53,684 bases of DNA, taken from contig PSPT01000009.1 of assembly GCA_004195635.1 (NCBI GenBank), forward strand, positions 1 to 53,684, given 5' to 3'. The stretch is from Methanobacteriota archaeon (GTDB taxonomy: Archaea > Thermoplasmatota > Poseidoniia > Poseidoniales > Poseidoniaceae). Below the pieces are notes generated by a model. The model searched no databases. It saw nothing but the letters and a program-made list of their open reading frames with translations, and had not been told where the DNA came from. Numbering within the stretch: the first letter of the stretch is position 1; every line of letters starts with the position of its first letter. This document shows positions 25,414 through 40,387 of this stretch, one piece after another. The position numbers and the translations under genes were made by a program.

Positions 25414-26400
25414 CTATTTTTTGGCCGCTAACCAAACTATTAGAAGCAGCACTGCGAGCAATAGCAATGTAATTGCAATAAAAAATCCGATGGATTGTTC
25501 GGCCAACTTCCAGTTTTCTTCTCCATTCGTAGTTTCTCCATTATTGCCAAGGCCTTCGCCGCTCGCATTTTCACCAGGGCCAATGCTTGAGTCAAGTGAG
25601 TATTCTGAATCCCCTTCACTAAAGTTGACTAAATATGAAAAAGACCAATTTTTCCCAGTCAACAGAAAACCCTGCTGGGCCTCATCCCAAGCGATACCAT
25701 TGAGAACATTGGCATGTTCATCTTGGAGATCAAACAGAGAGGTTGCATTGATATTGGCTTCTATAATGCCATTTAAAGGATTAATTTTCATAATGCGCGA
25801 GGTACTCCAAATATTCGCATAAATATAGCCGCCGTGACATTCCAGTTCATTGATAAAAACTATTGGTTGGCCCGATAGTGTAACATTTATTTGCCGTTCA
25901 ATTGCAAAAGTAGAAGCGTTTCTAAAAGTCAAGACCGAGGTTCCACTCGACATTACCAGTTGAGTTCCGTCGAAACAAAGGCCCCAGCCCTCACCGGCGT
26001 AAGAGAAGTTTGAGGCGAGAGTGAAGTCACCCTGATTCCACACAAATGCGGTGTTATTTTTCCATGACAACTGGATAATTTTTCCCTCTACGCCGGTCAT
26101 GCCCTCTGCAAAAACTTCGTTGGGAAGGCTAACTTGGCGAATGGATTCACCAGTGGTCAAATTTACTTGACGCAGGGTTGAATTGCCGTAATGTCCTGTA
26201 CTTTCGTACAATTCACCGTTAATAAATTCTAAACCTTGGGTAAATGATGAATTATTATGAGGAAATGTATTAATAATTTCGCTATGAAAATATTCTAATT
26301 CGGGCGCAGCATCGTTGTTTTCACCCATTGCGGTGCTCATTGCCGATAGGCTGAGTAAGCACGCCAAAAGTAGTGTCGCAAGTGATTGCGTCCGAGTCAT
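25414..26400 (-). CDS. Glutaminyl cyclase-like (glutamine cyclotransferase) propeller, anchored
   Basis: The 328-aa protein has a signal peptide (about 1-26), then a five-bladed propeller of the plant/bacterial glutamine cyclotransferase family. Conserved pieces include HNNSSFTQGLEFINGELYES, TGHYGNSTLRQVNLTTGES, FAEGMTGVEGKIIQLSWKN, GEGWGLCFDGTQLVMSSGT, INELECHGGYIYANIWST and VLNGIAWDEAQQGFLLTGKN. A Ser/Gly/Asn-rich linker and a C-terminal membrane helix (about 302-324) would hold it on the outer face. The family converts N-terminal Gln of peptides to pyroglutamate. It is divergent from the giant peptidase gene, 57 nt away. Confidence 0.85.
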   Translation of the reverse strand: MTRTQSLATLLLACLLSLSAMSTAMGENNDAAPELEYFHSEIINTFPHNNSSFTQGLEFINGELYESTGHYGNSTLRQVNLTTGESIRQVSLPNEVFAEGMTGVEGKIIQLSWKNNTAFVWNQGDFTLASNFSYAGEGWGLCFDGTQLVMSSGTSVLTFRNASTFAIERQINVTLSGQPIVFINELECHGGYIYANIWSTSRIMKINPLNGIIEANINATSLFDLQDEHANVLNGIAWDEAQQGFLLTGKNWSFSYLVNFSEGDSEYSLDSSIGPGENASGEGLGNNGETTNGEENWKLAEQSIGFFIAITLLLLAVLLLIVWLAAKK

Positions 26401-26423
26401 CTATGATGCCTACTCAGTTGATG

Positions 26424-26432
26424 CTTAAATAC
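26424..26432 (+). promoter_or_regulatory. TATA-like box for the giant peptidase gene
   Basis: CTTAAATAC lies 26-34 nt before the ATG at 26458 and no ribosome binding site precedes that ATG. The spacing is what a leaderless archaeal transcript would have. Confidence 0.45.
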
Positions 26433-26457
26433 ATCGGGACAAGTCGGTAGTTTAGTA

Positions 26458-29400
26458 ATGCGTATGTGTTACAGTAGGTTGAGTTCTATGTCCGCCGAGA
26501 ATGTTGTTATACCCCGCTCTAAACCGAGTATTATTCTACTTCTATTGGTAGTTTCTTCTCTTTCTCCTTTGGCGGCTACAGCAATTGCCGATTCTAGTGA
26601 CGGCCCTCCTTCTCAACCAACCTCTGAAGAGCAGGAATTAATAGGTGACATTAGTGAGTTTAATCCACTAGATGGCAAACCATATACCTTCTTTGAAGAC
26701 GATCAACCGGTTTATTCGGCAACCAGGTTTTTCAAGCAAGCTTGGATGAATGCAGAAAGCCCTGGGGTTGATGATTTTCTCAACTGGGAGCCCCAAGTCA
26801 GTAATGCGCGTTCCGGCGCAAGAGCGTGTAATCGTCACACTGTAGGCGAAAGTGTCAATGTACCTTCTGGGTCTGGAAGCCTAGCTACAACTGTGCAAAA
26901 AACCACAAACACTGTTGCCTTTTTGGTTCAAGATGGTAGAACTCTTTCATCAACTGTGCTGAATAATTGGGCCACAACTTGGGATCAAACTGTTTATCCT
27001 ACTCTAACCACATACTATGGTAAGGATTACGGAGATGGAAATGGGCCATCCCCGCCCGATGTTGACGGGAATTGTCAAATCGAAATCGCAATCATTGATG
27101 TCGATGGCGCTTACAATATTGGTGGCTATTTTTCCCCAAGCCTCTCCTCGTACCGCGAAATTATCTTTGTTGATATTGCTGACGCCCCTCTTTCATGGAG
27201 TAAGGTGATTCTCGCTCACGAATTTGAACATTTGCTGCATAACGCCTTGGACCCATATGAAAATTTGTGGATTGACGAAGGTAATGCTGATATGGCCGCA
27301 TTCCTCTGTTTTGGTTCTTCTTCAACTCTTGCAGGACACGTCAATGCTTGGACTTCATCTTCTGGATTATCTGTGCGCTGGTGGAACCAGCGTATCGCCG
27401 ACTATGGCGGCGGTTTCATCTTCATGCTTTATCTTGCTGACCACCTTGGCGGTGGGCCCGCAATTAGAAATTTAGTGGCCGACCAGTCAACTGGAGAAGC
27501 AGGAATTGTCAATTTAGCAAGAAGTCCACCAGGGGGGTCTGCAGGTGTAATCGGAACAACATTTGACGAAATTTTCACCAATTTCACCATTGCAGCAACA
27601 CTTGATAGTGGCCAAGGAGTCTATGGGTTGAGTAATTTGGCATTAACCGATTTATGTTCGGGTGGAGCATTCTGTAAAGTTCAGCCGGCCGATACAAATA
27701 GCGATTGGAGCACACCTTGGTCATCTACTGGTAATGCCATTGAGGGATGGGGTGTGCAGGTTTTCAAGTTGTCAGAAGGGTCTGCCGCACCGGCGCCACT
27801 TACCCTTAGAGTCACCGCCGATGTGACAAATATGGCTGGTGTATTAGTCAGTCGTTCTGCAACAGATGGGGTGTACACTGTAGAGAAAATTGTGTTTAAT
27901 GGATTAGTAGGAACTGGCTTGGTTCCTGGCTTTGCCAATCAAACCGATGAAGTTCATGTTATCACTTGGTATGCCAGTACAATCGGTGATTGCGATTATA
28001 CCTCTTGTGGTCCAACCTATCCCGCTGGAACAGTTGATATTGAGGCTGCAAGAATTACGAGTCCTGCTACAATTTCCCTAAATTCAAGTGCAAATAGTGA
28101 CCGCGATAATGATGGGAGAATTGACACAGTAAGGGTCGGTTTTGATATCCTTTCAAACGCATTCTTTGAGGATTTAAATGTTGAGATTGAAGCAATAGAT
28201 GGTTCAGGTGTGATTGTTGACACGATTAATACACAAGTTTCTGCGGGCGGCGGTCAAGCAGTCACAACTTCGTTTTGGTTTACTCCCGCAAAGACTGAAT
28301 CGTATACATTCCACTTTATCATGACAAATTTATTGGGAATTACAGTTAGTGAAGTAAACAGTATGGCGTTTCCTCTTGACAACATGCGTCCAATTGTAAA
28401 TGGTTCAATTGATACGAATTTGTCGTTGACATGGGATTTTGTGCAATTTGTTGGAGAGGGGGCAGACCCATGGGGGCTTTCACTTACAAATGATACCTTA
28501 CCTAATGCTGATGCACCAGTTGCTTACTTGTGGGACTTTGGTGAGGGAAACACTTCCTCTCTGCGTAGCCCTGTGGAGAGCTTTAGATCTGCTGCAAACC
28601 TTGTGCCGAGTTTGTCAGTGCAAGATAGTGGTGGGCTTTGGAGCGAAGTTCAGTTCTTCAATTTGACAATATTCGATGACCTTGCGCCAACTCCGGTTAT
28701 TACCGTAAATGGGCAACTAATTGGTACTTCAATCATCATCAATACCAATGAAAGGGTGCTCTTTAGTGCCGGACAAACCGCAGATAATGTGCCAATTGAA
28801 TATTTGCTATTCACATGGGATTGGGGTGATGGCACTTTTGAAGGTGGCCAGGGTGATTATAGCGCGCATCATGAATGGACTGAAGGGGATAATATTGGTA
28901 CCAATTATTCACTCACGCTCACCGTAAATGACTCAATAAACGAAGGCTCAATCGTAATTGATGTCATTGTATTCAACCGTCTGCCAAGAGTTATTTTTGA
29001 TGAACAATTGGTAGTCGACACTCTAACTCCACTTCAAATGCCAGATATGTTTGTTGACGATGACGGATTTATTTCTACCGTAGAATGGCAATTTAGCGGA
29101 GGAGTCAACCTCTCAATTTCAGGAGTAAATACTCAGAGTTCTTTCACAGAGACTACCTCATTCCAGCGGCAACCTTGGGCGGCATGGAGAGCACCGGGGA
29201 TTAAGCAAGTAACTGCTATTGGAACCGATGATGACGGTGGAATTACGGTTGCACAATTAGAAGTATTAGTTAGAAACCAATTACCAATCGCCGACATAGA
29301 AGTTCACAAGACAGCAGCGCAAGGTTCACCTGTTATTGACTTTAGACAAGTTGATGCAGATGTAGATACGCCATACACTTTTGATGGTAGGGATTCTTTT

Positions 29401-30693
29401 GACCCAGACGGGACACTTTCCGATTCTTCAATATTGATTTTCAACTGGACCTTCAGCGACGGATTCACTTCAAATCAAGCACAAATAACCTATAATTTTA
29501 CAGACCCTGGCACCTATACTGCGAGCCTAATTGTGACTGATGAAAATGGAGAAGAGTCAAATCCAAAAGTTCTTGTAATTCGTGTTGCGAACCCGTTGCC
29601 GATTATTGAAGTGCGAGTCCTTGAAGGATGGGCTGATGGAGAGTTGGTTGATGACAATACACCGCGCCCATTAGGTTGGGCGCCGGAAAATGTTTCACAC
29701 ATTTTTGATCTTCAGGGGAATATACATGTTGCCGCAGGCACTTTACTTTACTTTGATTCCACTGGGACGAGAGATGGTGATAGCCGTTTTAATTCGGGAT
29801 ATGTTCCTTTTGAATCAAATAGTTCAAACTGGAATGGATTGGTTGAATATTTGTGGGACTTTGGCGATGCAACCCCTACTAATCGAGAATCTCACCCATG
29901 GCATTCCTTCGCAGAACCGGGTGAATATTCTGTCACTTTGACAGTTCGCGATGCCTACCAAACGGGGGATACTTCATCTTACAAAATCACCGTAATAGTA
30001 AATCTTGCGCCAGTTATTCATTCAATAAGTGGCGATGAGAATCCGACTCAAACCGAAGTTACAATTTTCGAATTGAATGCCACAGACCCTGAATGGGAGG
30101 GAAATATTGTTATTTGGCGAGATGATGATGTCAATGATGGGTCAATCGACGACCGCTCTACCCGAGTCTCACAAGCACCAACCTATTATTGGGAATTTGG
30201 TGATTCAGAAGAGGGAGTTGAAATGTGGATAAATTCTCCTGCGGATGATGGGCGTCTTTCTCATGTTTACAATGAAAGTGGGCTATATAGGATACAAGTG
30301 AAGGTTTGCGATGCAATGGGCGACTGTACAGTCGGAATAATTGAAATTGAAGTTTTGAGTAAAAAGGAAGAAATTGGCGCATTTTCTGACTTTGATTGGA
30401 AGGATTGGCGAGAATGGTTAGCCGGAGCTGGAAGCGAATCAGCATTTGTCCTTGGCTTGATTTCTGCAGTATTGATTTTAGGATGGCTGGTAATGCGTTC
30501 TCCTTCAATTGATGAGGAAGAAGATGCAGAAGATGCAGCCTTGGTTTACAATGTGGATAAGGTTGAGATTGAAGGCGGATCATTGGGAATGGATCAGCAC
30601 GTTGCTCCACCTGCGCCGAAAATACTGTCTAAAGAGGAGAGGCGCGCCAAAGAATCAGGCTATATTCGCCCGGTGAGAAGTCGACGAAGATAA
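26458..30693 (+). CDS. Giant secreted metallopeptidase with PKD repeats and C-terminal anchor
   Basis: This 1411-aa protein begins with a signal peptide (hydrophobic core about 24-43). The catalytic region holds the zinc motif HEFEH (254-258), with the third ligand Glu274 in NLWIDEGNADMA, an arrangement like the M30 (hyicolysin) and related peptidases. About residues 640-1310 contain at least five PKD-type beta-sandwich repeats, recognised by WDFGEG, WDWGDG, WTFSDG, WDFGDA and WEFGDS cores. A membrane helix lies near 1335-1352 (FVLGLISAVLILGWLVM), then an acidic and a basic tail. It probably degrades protein outside the cell while attached to it. ATG 26488 is an alternative start. Confidence 0.85.
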   Translation: MRMCYSRLSSMSAENVVIPRSKPSIILLLLVVSSLSPLAATAIADSSDGPPSQPTSEEQELIGDISEFNPLDGKPYTFFEDDQPVYSATRFFKQAWMNAESPGVDDFLNWEPQVSNARSGARACNRHTVGESVNVPSGSGSLATTVQKTTNTVAFLVQDGRTLSSTVLNNWATTWDQTVYPTLTTYYGKDYGDGNGPSPPDVDGNCQIEIAIIDVDGAYNIGGYFSPSLSSYREIIFVDIADAPLSWSKVILAHEFEHLLHNALDPYENLWIDEGNADMAAFLCFGSSSTLAGHVNAWTSSSGLSVRWWNQRIADYGGGFIFMLYLADHLGGGPAIRNLVADQSTGEAGIVNLARSPPGGSAGVIGTTFDEIFTNFTIAATLDSGQGVYGLSNLALTDLCSGGAFCKVQPADTNSDWSTPWSSTGNAIEGWGVQVFKLSEGSAAPAPLTLRVTADVTNMAGVLVSRSATDGVYTVEKIVFNGLVGTGLVPGFANQTDEVHVITWYASTIGDCDYTSCGPTYPAGTVDIEAARITSPATISLNSSANSDRDNDGRIDTVRVGFDILSNAFFEDLNVEIEAIDGSGVIVDTINTQVSAGGGQAVTTSFWFTPAKTESYTFHFIMTNLLGITVSEVNSMAFPLDNMRPIVNGSIDTNLSLTWDFVQFVGEGADPWGLSLTNDTLPNADAPVAYLWDFGEGNTSSLRSPVESFRSAANLVPSLSVQDSGGLWSEVQFFNLTIFDDLAPTPVITVNGQLIGTSIIINTNERVLFSAGQTADNVPIEYLLFTWDWGDGTFEGGQGDYSAHHEWTEGDNIGTNYSLTLTVNDSINEGSIVIDVIVFNRLPRVIFDEQLVVDTLTPLQMPDMFVDDDGFISTVEWQFSGGVNLSISGVNTQSSFTETTSFQRQPWAAWRAPGIKQVTAIGTDDDGGITVAQLEVLVRNQLPIADIEVHKTAAQGSPVIDFRQVDADVDTPYTFDGRDSFDPDGTLSDSSILIFNWTFSDGFTSNQAQITYNFTDPGTYTASLIVTDENGEESNPKVLVIRVANPLPIIEVRVLEGWADGELVDDNTPRPLGWAPENVSHIFDLQGNIHVAAGTLLYFDSTGTRDGDSRFNSGYVPFESNSSNWNGLVEYLWDFGDATPTNRESHPWHSFAEPGEYSVTLTVRDAYQTGDTSSYKITVIVNLAPVIHSISGDENPTQTEVTIFELNATDPEWEGNIVIWRDDDVNDGSIDDRSTRVSQAPTYYWEFGDSEEGVEMWINSPADDGRLSHVYNESGLYRIQVKVCDAMGDCTVGIIEIEVLSKKEEIGAFSDFDWKDWREWLAGAGSESAFVLGLISAVLILGWLVMRSPSIDEEEDAEDAALVYNVDKVEIEGGSLGMDQHVAPPAPKILSKEERRAKESGYIRPVRSRRR

Positions 30694-30806
30694 CCCGCCT
30701 ATCCTTGGGTGGTGGAAGTGGATATTGTTTGTAATAAGTATGTGAAAGTAGGTCCGAGGGAAAAGGGCATGAACCCCCTCCTCTCTACTTCACATGAGGC
30801 GAGGCA

Positions 30807-31832
30807 ATGAGAATTGAGGGTCTAGGGGGCAGAATTGTCTGTTGGCTCATGCTATTCATTGTAGTATTGCCTCTTTCAACTCCTATTTTTGATTCTAATT
30901 TTGCTTTGACAAATGTCCAAGCAGCATCTAGTTCGGCTTGTACTTCAACCGGAGAAGTTCAATGGGGCGAATATGTTGCAAATACTACTATTGACACTTT
31001 TTACAATTTTTATGACGAGGGATTCGGTGAAGGCCCAATGGGTCCAAGCGGGGGTGGAGGACCAAATGAAAATAATGAAGATGGCGGCAGTGCTGACATT
31101 AATGAAGATCCCTCCACACTCCCTTATCCCGTGGAAGACTCGGCTAATTCTCTACGCCCATTGACAAGTGGATTTCACGTTAGCCAAGTCCATGAAAACG
31201 GAAGTGCTTCGGGCATTAGAGTCAATTTAACTACTGGAAAAACCTATACTTTTTGTGTAACTACTACTGCATATAATTCCACTGTTGATGCACCAATTGA
31301 CGTTTATCTAATCTCGTCCTATGATTGGGATCTATATTCTTGGTCATATCAACTAAATGGTAACAGTATTGATGAAGAACAATTTGATTTCTCAAAAATA
31401 CCTCCTGAATGGCGAGGTCCACTGACTTGGAGAACTTTCCGTGACGCTCACTCATATCAAAGCGTAAATGAAGTAACTTTTTCAACCGCTTTAGATATTC
31501 CACAAACCACCGGTGGAATGTTCAGTGAAGAATTAGAATGGCAGGAATTTAGAGTTGTGATTGATTCTTGGAATAATGGGCAAGGTGGAAATGCACCCGA
31601 CCCGAAAGTCGATATTTCCGTTGACATTACTGTGATGGTAGAGGATCGGGTAATGATTCCACCGTGGACAGTTCCAATCGTATGTGGCATCGCCTTACTT
31701 AGCCTTGGTTCAATTCCATTTATTCTTCACACGCGATACAATAAACTTGGGCGTGAAGGTGTGGCTGTAGAACTACTTCCTTCACTTGAGGGAGATCAAC
31801 AAAGTGAATTGGCGAAGGAAGTTGTTGACTAA
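30807..31832 (+). CDS. Surface protein with signal peptide and C-terminal membrane helix
   Basis: The 341-aa protein has a signal peptide (about 8-42), a Gly/Asn/Glu-rich flexible stretch (about 75-105), two cysteines (in SSACTSTGE and TYTFCVTTT) that could pair, and a beta-rich region of about 220 residues. A membrane helix at about 292-312 and a short cytoplasmic tail close it. No known family was recognised. GAGG at 30796-30799 precedes ATG 30807 by 7 nt. It follows the giant peptidase on the same strand after 113 nt and could be expressed with it. Confidence 0.6.
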   Translation: MRIEGLGGRIVCWLMLFIVVLPLSTPIFDSNFALTNVQAASSSACTSTGEVQWGEYVANTTIDTFYNFYDEGFGEGPMGPSGGGGPNENNEDGGSADINEDPSTLPYPVEDSANSLRPLTSGFHVSQVHENGSASGIRVNLTTGKTYTFCVTTTAYNSTVDAPIDVYLISSYDWDLYSWSYQLNGNSIDEEQFDFSKIPPEWRGPLTWRTFRDAHSYQSVNEVTFSTALDIPQTTGGMFSEELEWQEFRVVIDSWNNGQGGNAPDPKVDISVDITVMVEDRVMIPPWTVPIVCGIALLSLGSIPFILHTRYNKLGREGVAVELLPSLEGDQQSELAKEVVD

Positions 31833-31855
31833 TACATTCAAGAGTTCATGACATT

Positions 31856-31870
31856 CTTGCAGGGTGCAAG
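31856..31870. terminator. Hairpin between convergent genes
   Basis: CTTGCA (31856-31861) and TGCAAG (31865-31870) form a perfect 6-bp stem with loop GGG in the 79-nt gap between the convergent surface-protein and aroD genes. There is no long U-tract, so it is only a possible bidirectional 3' end structure. Confidence 0.3.
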
Positions 31871-31911
31871 TTGTAATTATCAAACGTGACAAATATTGGC
31901 GTAATTTGGTT

Positions 31912-32742
31912 TCAATATTCAAGGAGTGCCCAAGCATCTCGGGCATCCTTTACATTGATAAGGCCCCTTTCTGAAAGTTTATACTCTGAATGTAGGGTTG
32001 TATAGACAATGGATTGCTCAAGCATAGGTGCATGAAGTCGGGGCCAGTCTCCACCTGGGCCCATTCCCATAATTGCATATGAAATGCCGCTTCCAGTCAT
32101 TTCAATCGATGCTTCAACAAGGTTGAGGCTCTCGTGATGATTTGAAGTTTCAAAACATAACTTTATGATTTCACAATTATCTGAATTTGATTTCACCATG
32201 TCGACAATTTCCTCAGCCGGAGGTACTGATTCACCATGGGAGGAAGAAATAATTTTGCAATTCCCGGCATTTGCAACCTCAACTAATTCATTGCGTACGC
32301 CTTCCTCAATTGAAATCTCTAAGTCAACCCAACTGACACCACTGGCAATTGCTTCACGCAATATTTCAATTCTTGCGGATTCTTCGCCTGGGTAATGTCC
32401 ACCTTCGCTTTGTGGACGTACGGTAAAAATAACAGGGAGGGGTATTCCCTCTTTTAAATCAGAAATTATGGCTGAAATGTCAATGTCCTCTGGCTCTCGA
32501 ACGCCCCATTCACTGGTGTCTAAATATGCGAGTTCATCTTCCACATTATCTTCAGAAACTTCAGGAGGAATTAGGAACAGTCTATCATAGCGAACTTCTA
32601 CTAAATCAGCGCCGGCAAGATTGCTCCGCGCTGCTTCATCAAGCATCTCTTCAATAGTCGTCCCATTGAGCACAACACAGACTAAGGGGTCATTCATCGG
32701 CCCGCCCACCGGACAACCTACCTTAACCATGTCGTTGCACAT
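31912..32742 (-). CDS. aroD: 3-dehydroquinate dehydratase, type I
   Basis: The enzyme performs the third step of the shikimate pathway through a Schiff base. The type I landmarks are present: LVEVRYDRL near the start, IFTVRPQSEGGHYPG, WVDLEIS, IISSSHGE with the catalytic His, CEIIKLCF with the Schiff-base Lys, and AIMGMGPGGDWPRL with the substrate-binding Arg. The region between 55 and 95 is an acidic insertion. ATG 32742 gives 276 aa. The in-frame ATG at 32697 (261 aa, GGTGGGCGGG upstream) brings the N-terminus in line with the family and may be the true start. No other shikimate genes are in the window. Confidence 0.88.
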   Translation of the reverse strand: MCNDMVKVGCPVGGPMNDPLVCVVLNGTTIEEMLDEAARSNLAGADLVEVRYDRLFLIPPEVSEDNVEDELAYLDTSEWGVREPEDIDISAIISDLKEGIPLPVIFTVRPQSEGGHYPGEESARIEILREAIASGVSWVDLEISIEEGVRNELVEVANAGNCKIISSSHGESVPPAEEIVDMVKSNSDNCEIIKLCFETSNHHESLNLVEASIEMTGSGISYAIMGMGPGGDWPRLHAPMLEQSIVYTTLHSEYKLSERGLINVKDARDAWALLEY

Positions 32743-38103
<5,361 letters not shown>

Positions 38104-38182
38104 AGCAATAGCCCAAGGCGAGGGTTCAAGGCTCAAGCCTACCCCTCACCTAATGGGCCAAGCCATACTTGAGGGATTTATC

Positions 38183-39439
38183 ATGCAAGAAAACGACCTT
38201 ATCTATGATTGGAATAAGATTGATTACGACTTGCTTCGCGATAATTCCAATCATCCTCATGGAGTTTGGTTTGATGATGAAACTTTACGAGATGGACTTC
38301 AGAGTCCAAGTGCACGAAACCCTGAAATCAGTGAGAAGATAGAATTATTAGATTTTATGGAAACACTTGGATTGCAAAAAGTGGATCTTGGGCTACCCGG
38401 TGCAGGACCATTTCATATTGAGCATATTGATGCAATGCTCTCTCATATTAGTGAAAACGACTACAATATTCGCCCTGGTTGTGCGGTTAGAACTGTTATT
38501 GGCGATATTGAGCCGCTCATTGACTTGCAGGCAAAATACGGATTAAAAATCCAAGCAAGTGCATTTTTGGGTACATCACCAATTCGTCAATATACCGAAG
38601 GATGGACCATGGAGAAATTACAAAGCACGCTAGACAAAGCAGTTGGTTTTGCTATTGAAAATGACATACCGGTCATGTTTGTCACCGAAGATACAACTCG
38701 AAGTAAGCCTGAAGATATTAAGACAATATACACGAGAGCCATTGAATTAGGCGCAGATAGAATCTGTGTTTGTGATACCTGTGGACATGTTACACCAAAC
38801 GGTGTAAAGCAATTATTGAATTTTATTCAAGACGAAGTAATTCCTGATGCCGGAGTAAAACGCCGAGATATTGAGATAAATTGGCACGGACATCAAGATC
38901 GTGGCCTTGGAGTCATTAACAACTTAGCAGCAGTAGAGGCGGGGGCAGATGTAATCCACGGGACTGCACTCGGTATCGGAGAAAGGGCAGGCAATGCACC
39001 TCTAGATCAAACCCTAGTCAATCTAAAATTGATGGGGGTCATCAACAATGACCTTACTTCGCTCAATGATTATGTGAGAAAGGCACATGAGTATATTGAA
39101 GTTCCACTTCCTAGAAATTACCCTGTTTTTGGTAAAGATGCATTTGAAACTGGTACTGGCGTTCATGCTTCAGCAGTCATTAAAGCGATGAAAAAAGGTG
39201 ATCACTGGCTCGCCGACAGAGTTTATTCTGGAGTTCCGGCACAAGATTACGGCCTAAATCAAATAATTAGAATTGGACATATGGCGGGCCGTTCAAACAT
39301 TATTTGGTGGCTAGAACAACGTGGATATGAAAAGAACCCTGACTTAATTGAACATTTATTCACTTTGGCAAAGAGTCAACGACGCCTAATGACCGATGAG
39401 GAAGTTGAGCAAGCGGTCATCGATTTCAATAATAATTGA
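38183..39439 (+). CDS. LeuA-family DRE-TIM metallolyase (isopropylmalate/homocitrate synthase-like)
   Basis: Members condense acetyl-CoA with a 2-oxoacid. The 418-aa protein shows FDDETLRDGLQ (the DRE motif with metal and catalytic residues), a TIM-barrel core with CDTCGHVTPNGV, and INWHGHQDRGLG followed by GTALGIGERAGNAPLDQ. The second metal motif is usually HxHND; here it reads HGHQD. The C-terminal regulatory domain of true LeuA is missing, as in homocitrate and some citramalate synthases, so the substrate cannot be named. ATG 38183 has GAGGG (38171-38175) 7 nt upstream; longer readings run into gyrA. It follows gyrA by 79 nt and may be co-transcribed. Confidence 0.8.
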   Translation: MQENDLIYDWNKIDYDLLRDNSNHPHGVWFDDETLRDGLQSPSARNPEISEKIELLDFMETLGLQKVDLGLPGAGPFHIEHIDAMLSHISENDYNIRPGCAVRTVIGDIEPLIDLQAKYGLKIQASAFLGTSPIRQYTEGWTMEKLQSTLDKAVGFAIENDIPVMFVTEDTTRSKPEDIKTIYTRAIELGADRICVCDTCGHVTPNGVKQLLNFIQDEVIPDAGVKRRDIEINWHGHQDRGLGVINNLAAVEAGADVIHGTALGIGERAGNAPLDQTLVNLKLMGVINNDLTSLNDYVRKAHEYIEVPLPRNYPVFGKDAFETGTGVHASAVIKAMKKGDHWLADRVYSGVPAQDYGLNQIIRIGHMAGRSNIIWWLEQRGYEKNPDLIEHLFTLAKSQRRLMTDEEVEQAVIDFNNN

Positions 39440-39467
39440 GGCCACTGGTGCTGGCTTGTATTGACCA

Positions 39468-39932
39468 TTATTTGCAGTTCATTAACTCGGCAGCAATAGG
39501 TAGGCCAGGGCAAACTCCTCCGCCAATGTGCATTTCCCCCCCATCCCAAAGGGCAGCAAGCGCACGGAACTCGGCCCGCCTATCGGTTGATTTGTTTAGT
39601 AATTTCAATACCCCTTCGCAACCAATAGTTGAATGTACATATGATGAATATACCCCTAGGAACCCGTCAAATGAATTGATAAATAAACCTGCATCTTCAA
39701 CCATTACTGCTTCTCCTTCTTTACCCAATGCTTGTAAAATATCTCTCGCCTGAGTAAGTTTAGAGCGAGCAACTTCCTCAAGTATGGTGGCCTGCGGTTC
39801 TATCACTTCAGTGATTTGTCCGTTGATTTCAAGAGGTTTTACCAAAAAACCAAGAGGAGACAATAGATGCTGCACCTCCTCTAACTTCCCTTTATTCCCG
39901 GTCAAGAACCAAAGTGGTTGTTTCTCCCCCAT
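39468..39932 (-). CDS. HAM1/RdgB-like XTP/dITP diphosphatase, C-terminally truncated
   Basis: The family hydrolyses non-canonical purine triphosphates to keep them out of DNA. The N-terminal two thirds match well: LWFLTGNKGKLEEVQHLL, PQATILEEVARSKLTQA, VMVEDAGLFINSFDGFLGVYSS and TIGCEGVLKLLN. After GGGVCPGLPI the protein stops at 154 aa. The conserved GFGYDPIF block and the C-terminal SHR motif that binds the base are absent, and no other frame downstream supplies them. The stop lies 28 nt from the convergent LeuA-like gene, so there is no room. It may be a decaying gene or a trimmed variant. Confidence 0.7.
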   Translation of the reverse strand: MGEKQPLWFLTGNKGKLEEVQHLLSPLGFLVKPLEINGQITEVIEPQATILEEVARSKLTQARDILQALGKEGEAVMVEDAGLFINSFDGFLGVYSSYVHSTIGCEGVLKLLNKSTDRRAEFRALAALWDGGEMHIGGGVCPGLPIAAELMNCK

Positions 39933-39986
39933 AACTACCCCCCGACAGGCGGCAGAATCTTGAACGGGTCGGCCTTGTGAGGGTTG

Positions 39987-40364
39987 ATGGAGGCTAAGGC
40001 GCTACTACTCGTTGCCCTCGGAGGCGCCCTCGGAGCAAGCCTAAGGTATGGCATTGGACTCTGGCTTACTTCAGACTCATTCCCTTGGGCTACTTTGACC
40101 GTAAACCTCGTCGGCTCACTCCTTTTAGGTTCACTTACATGTGCTGCTTTGGTAAATGGTGTGCTAAGTGAAGAAGCCACCTTATTTGCCGGAATAGGGC
40201 TTCTTGGGGCATTTACAACTTTATCCACATATTCGGTTGATTCGATAAGAATGTATCAGGCCGAAGCGTATTCGTATCTTGCAGGTTATGTCTTAGCAAC
40301 TTCAATAGGGGGGCCAATATTAGCCTTGATCGGGTGGAAAGTCACCGAATTAATTCTTGACTAA
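39987..40364 (+). CDS. crcB: CrcB/Fluc fluoride channel
   Basis: The 125-aa four-helix membrane protein exports fluoride as a dual-topology dimer. The family motifs are present: GGALGASLRYGIG at the N-terminus, ATLTVNLVGSLLLG (with the pore Asn) and GLLGAFTTLSTYSVDS (with the Phe box and Thr/Ser track). Length is standard. ATG 39987 follows GTGAGGG; a TTG three bases earlier is possible. It is divergent from the HAM1-like gene, 54 nt away, and that gap does not contain a recognisable fluoride riboswitch. Confidence 0.92.
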   Translation: MEAKALLLVALGGALGASLRYGIGLWLTSDSFPWATLTVNLVGSLLLGSLTCAALVNGVLSEEATLFAGIGLLGAFTTLSTYSVDSIRMYQAEAYSYLAGYVLATSIGGPILALIGWKVTELILD

Positions 40365-40387
40365 GTGTGGGGTTGGATGAGTTATCT

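Noticed and set aside
39933-39986. Fluoride riboswitch before crcB
   Set aside because: The gap is only 54 nt and lacks the conserved crcB motif core and pseudoknot partners.
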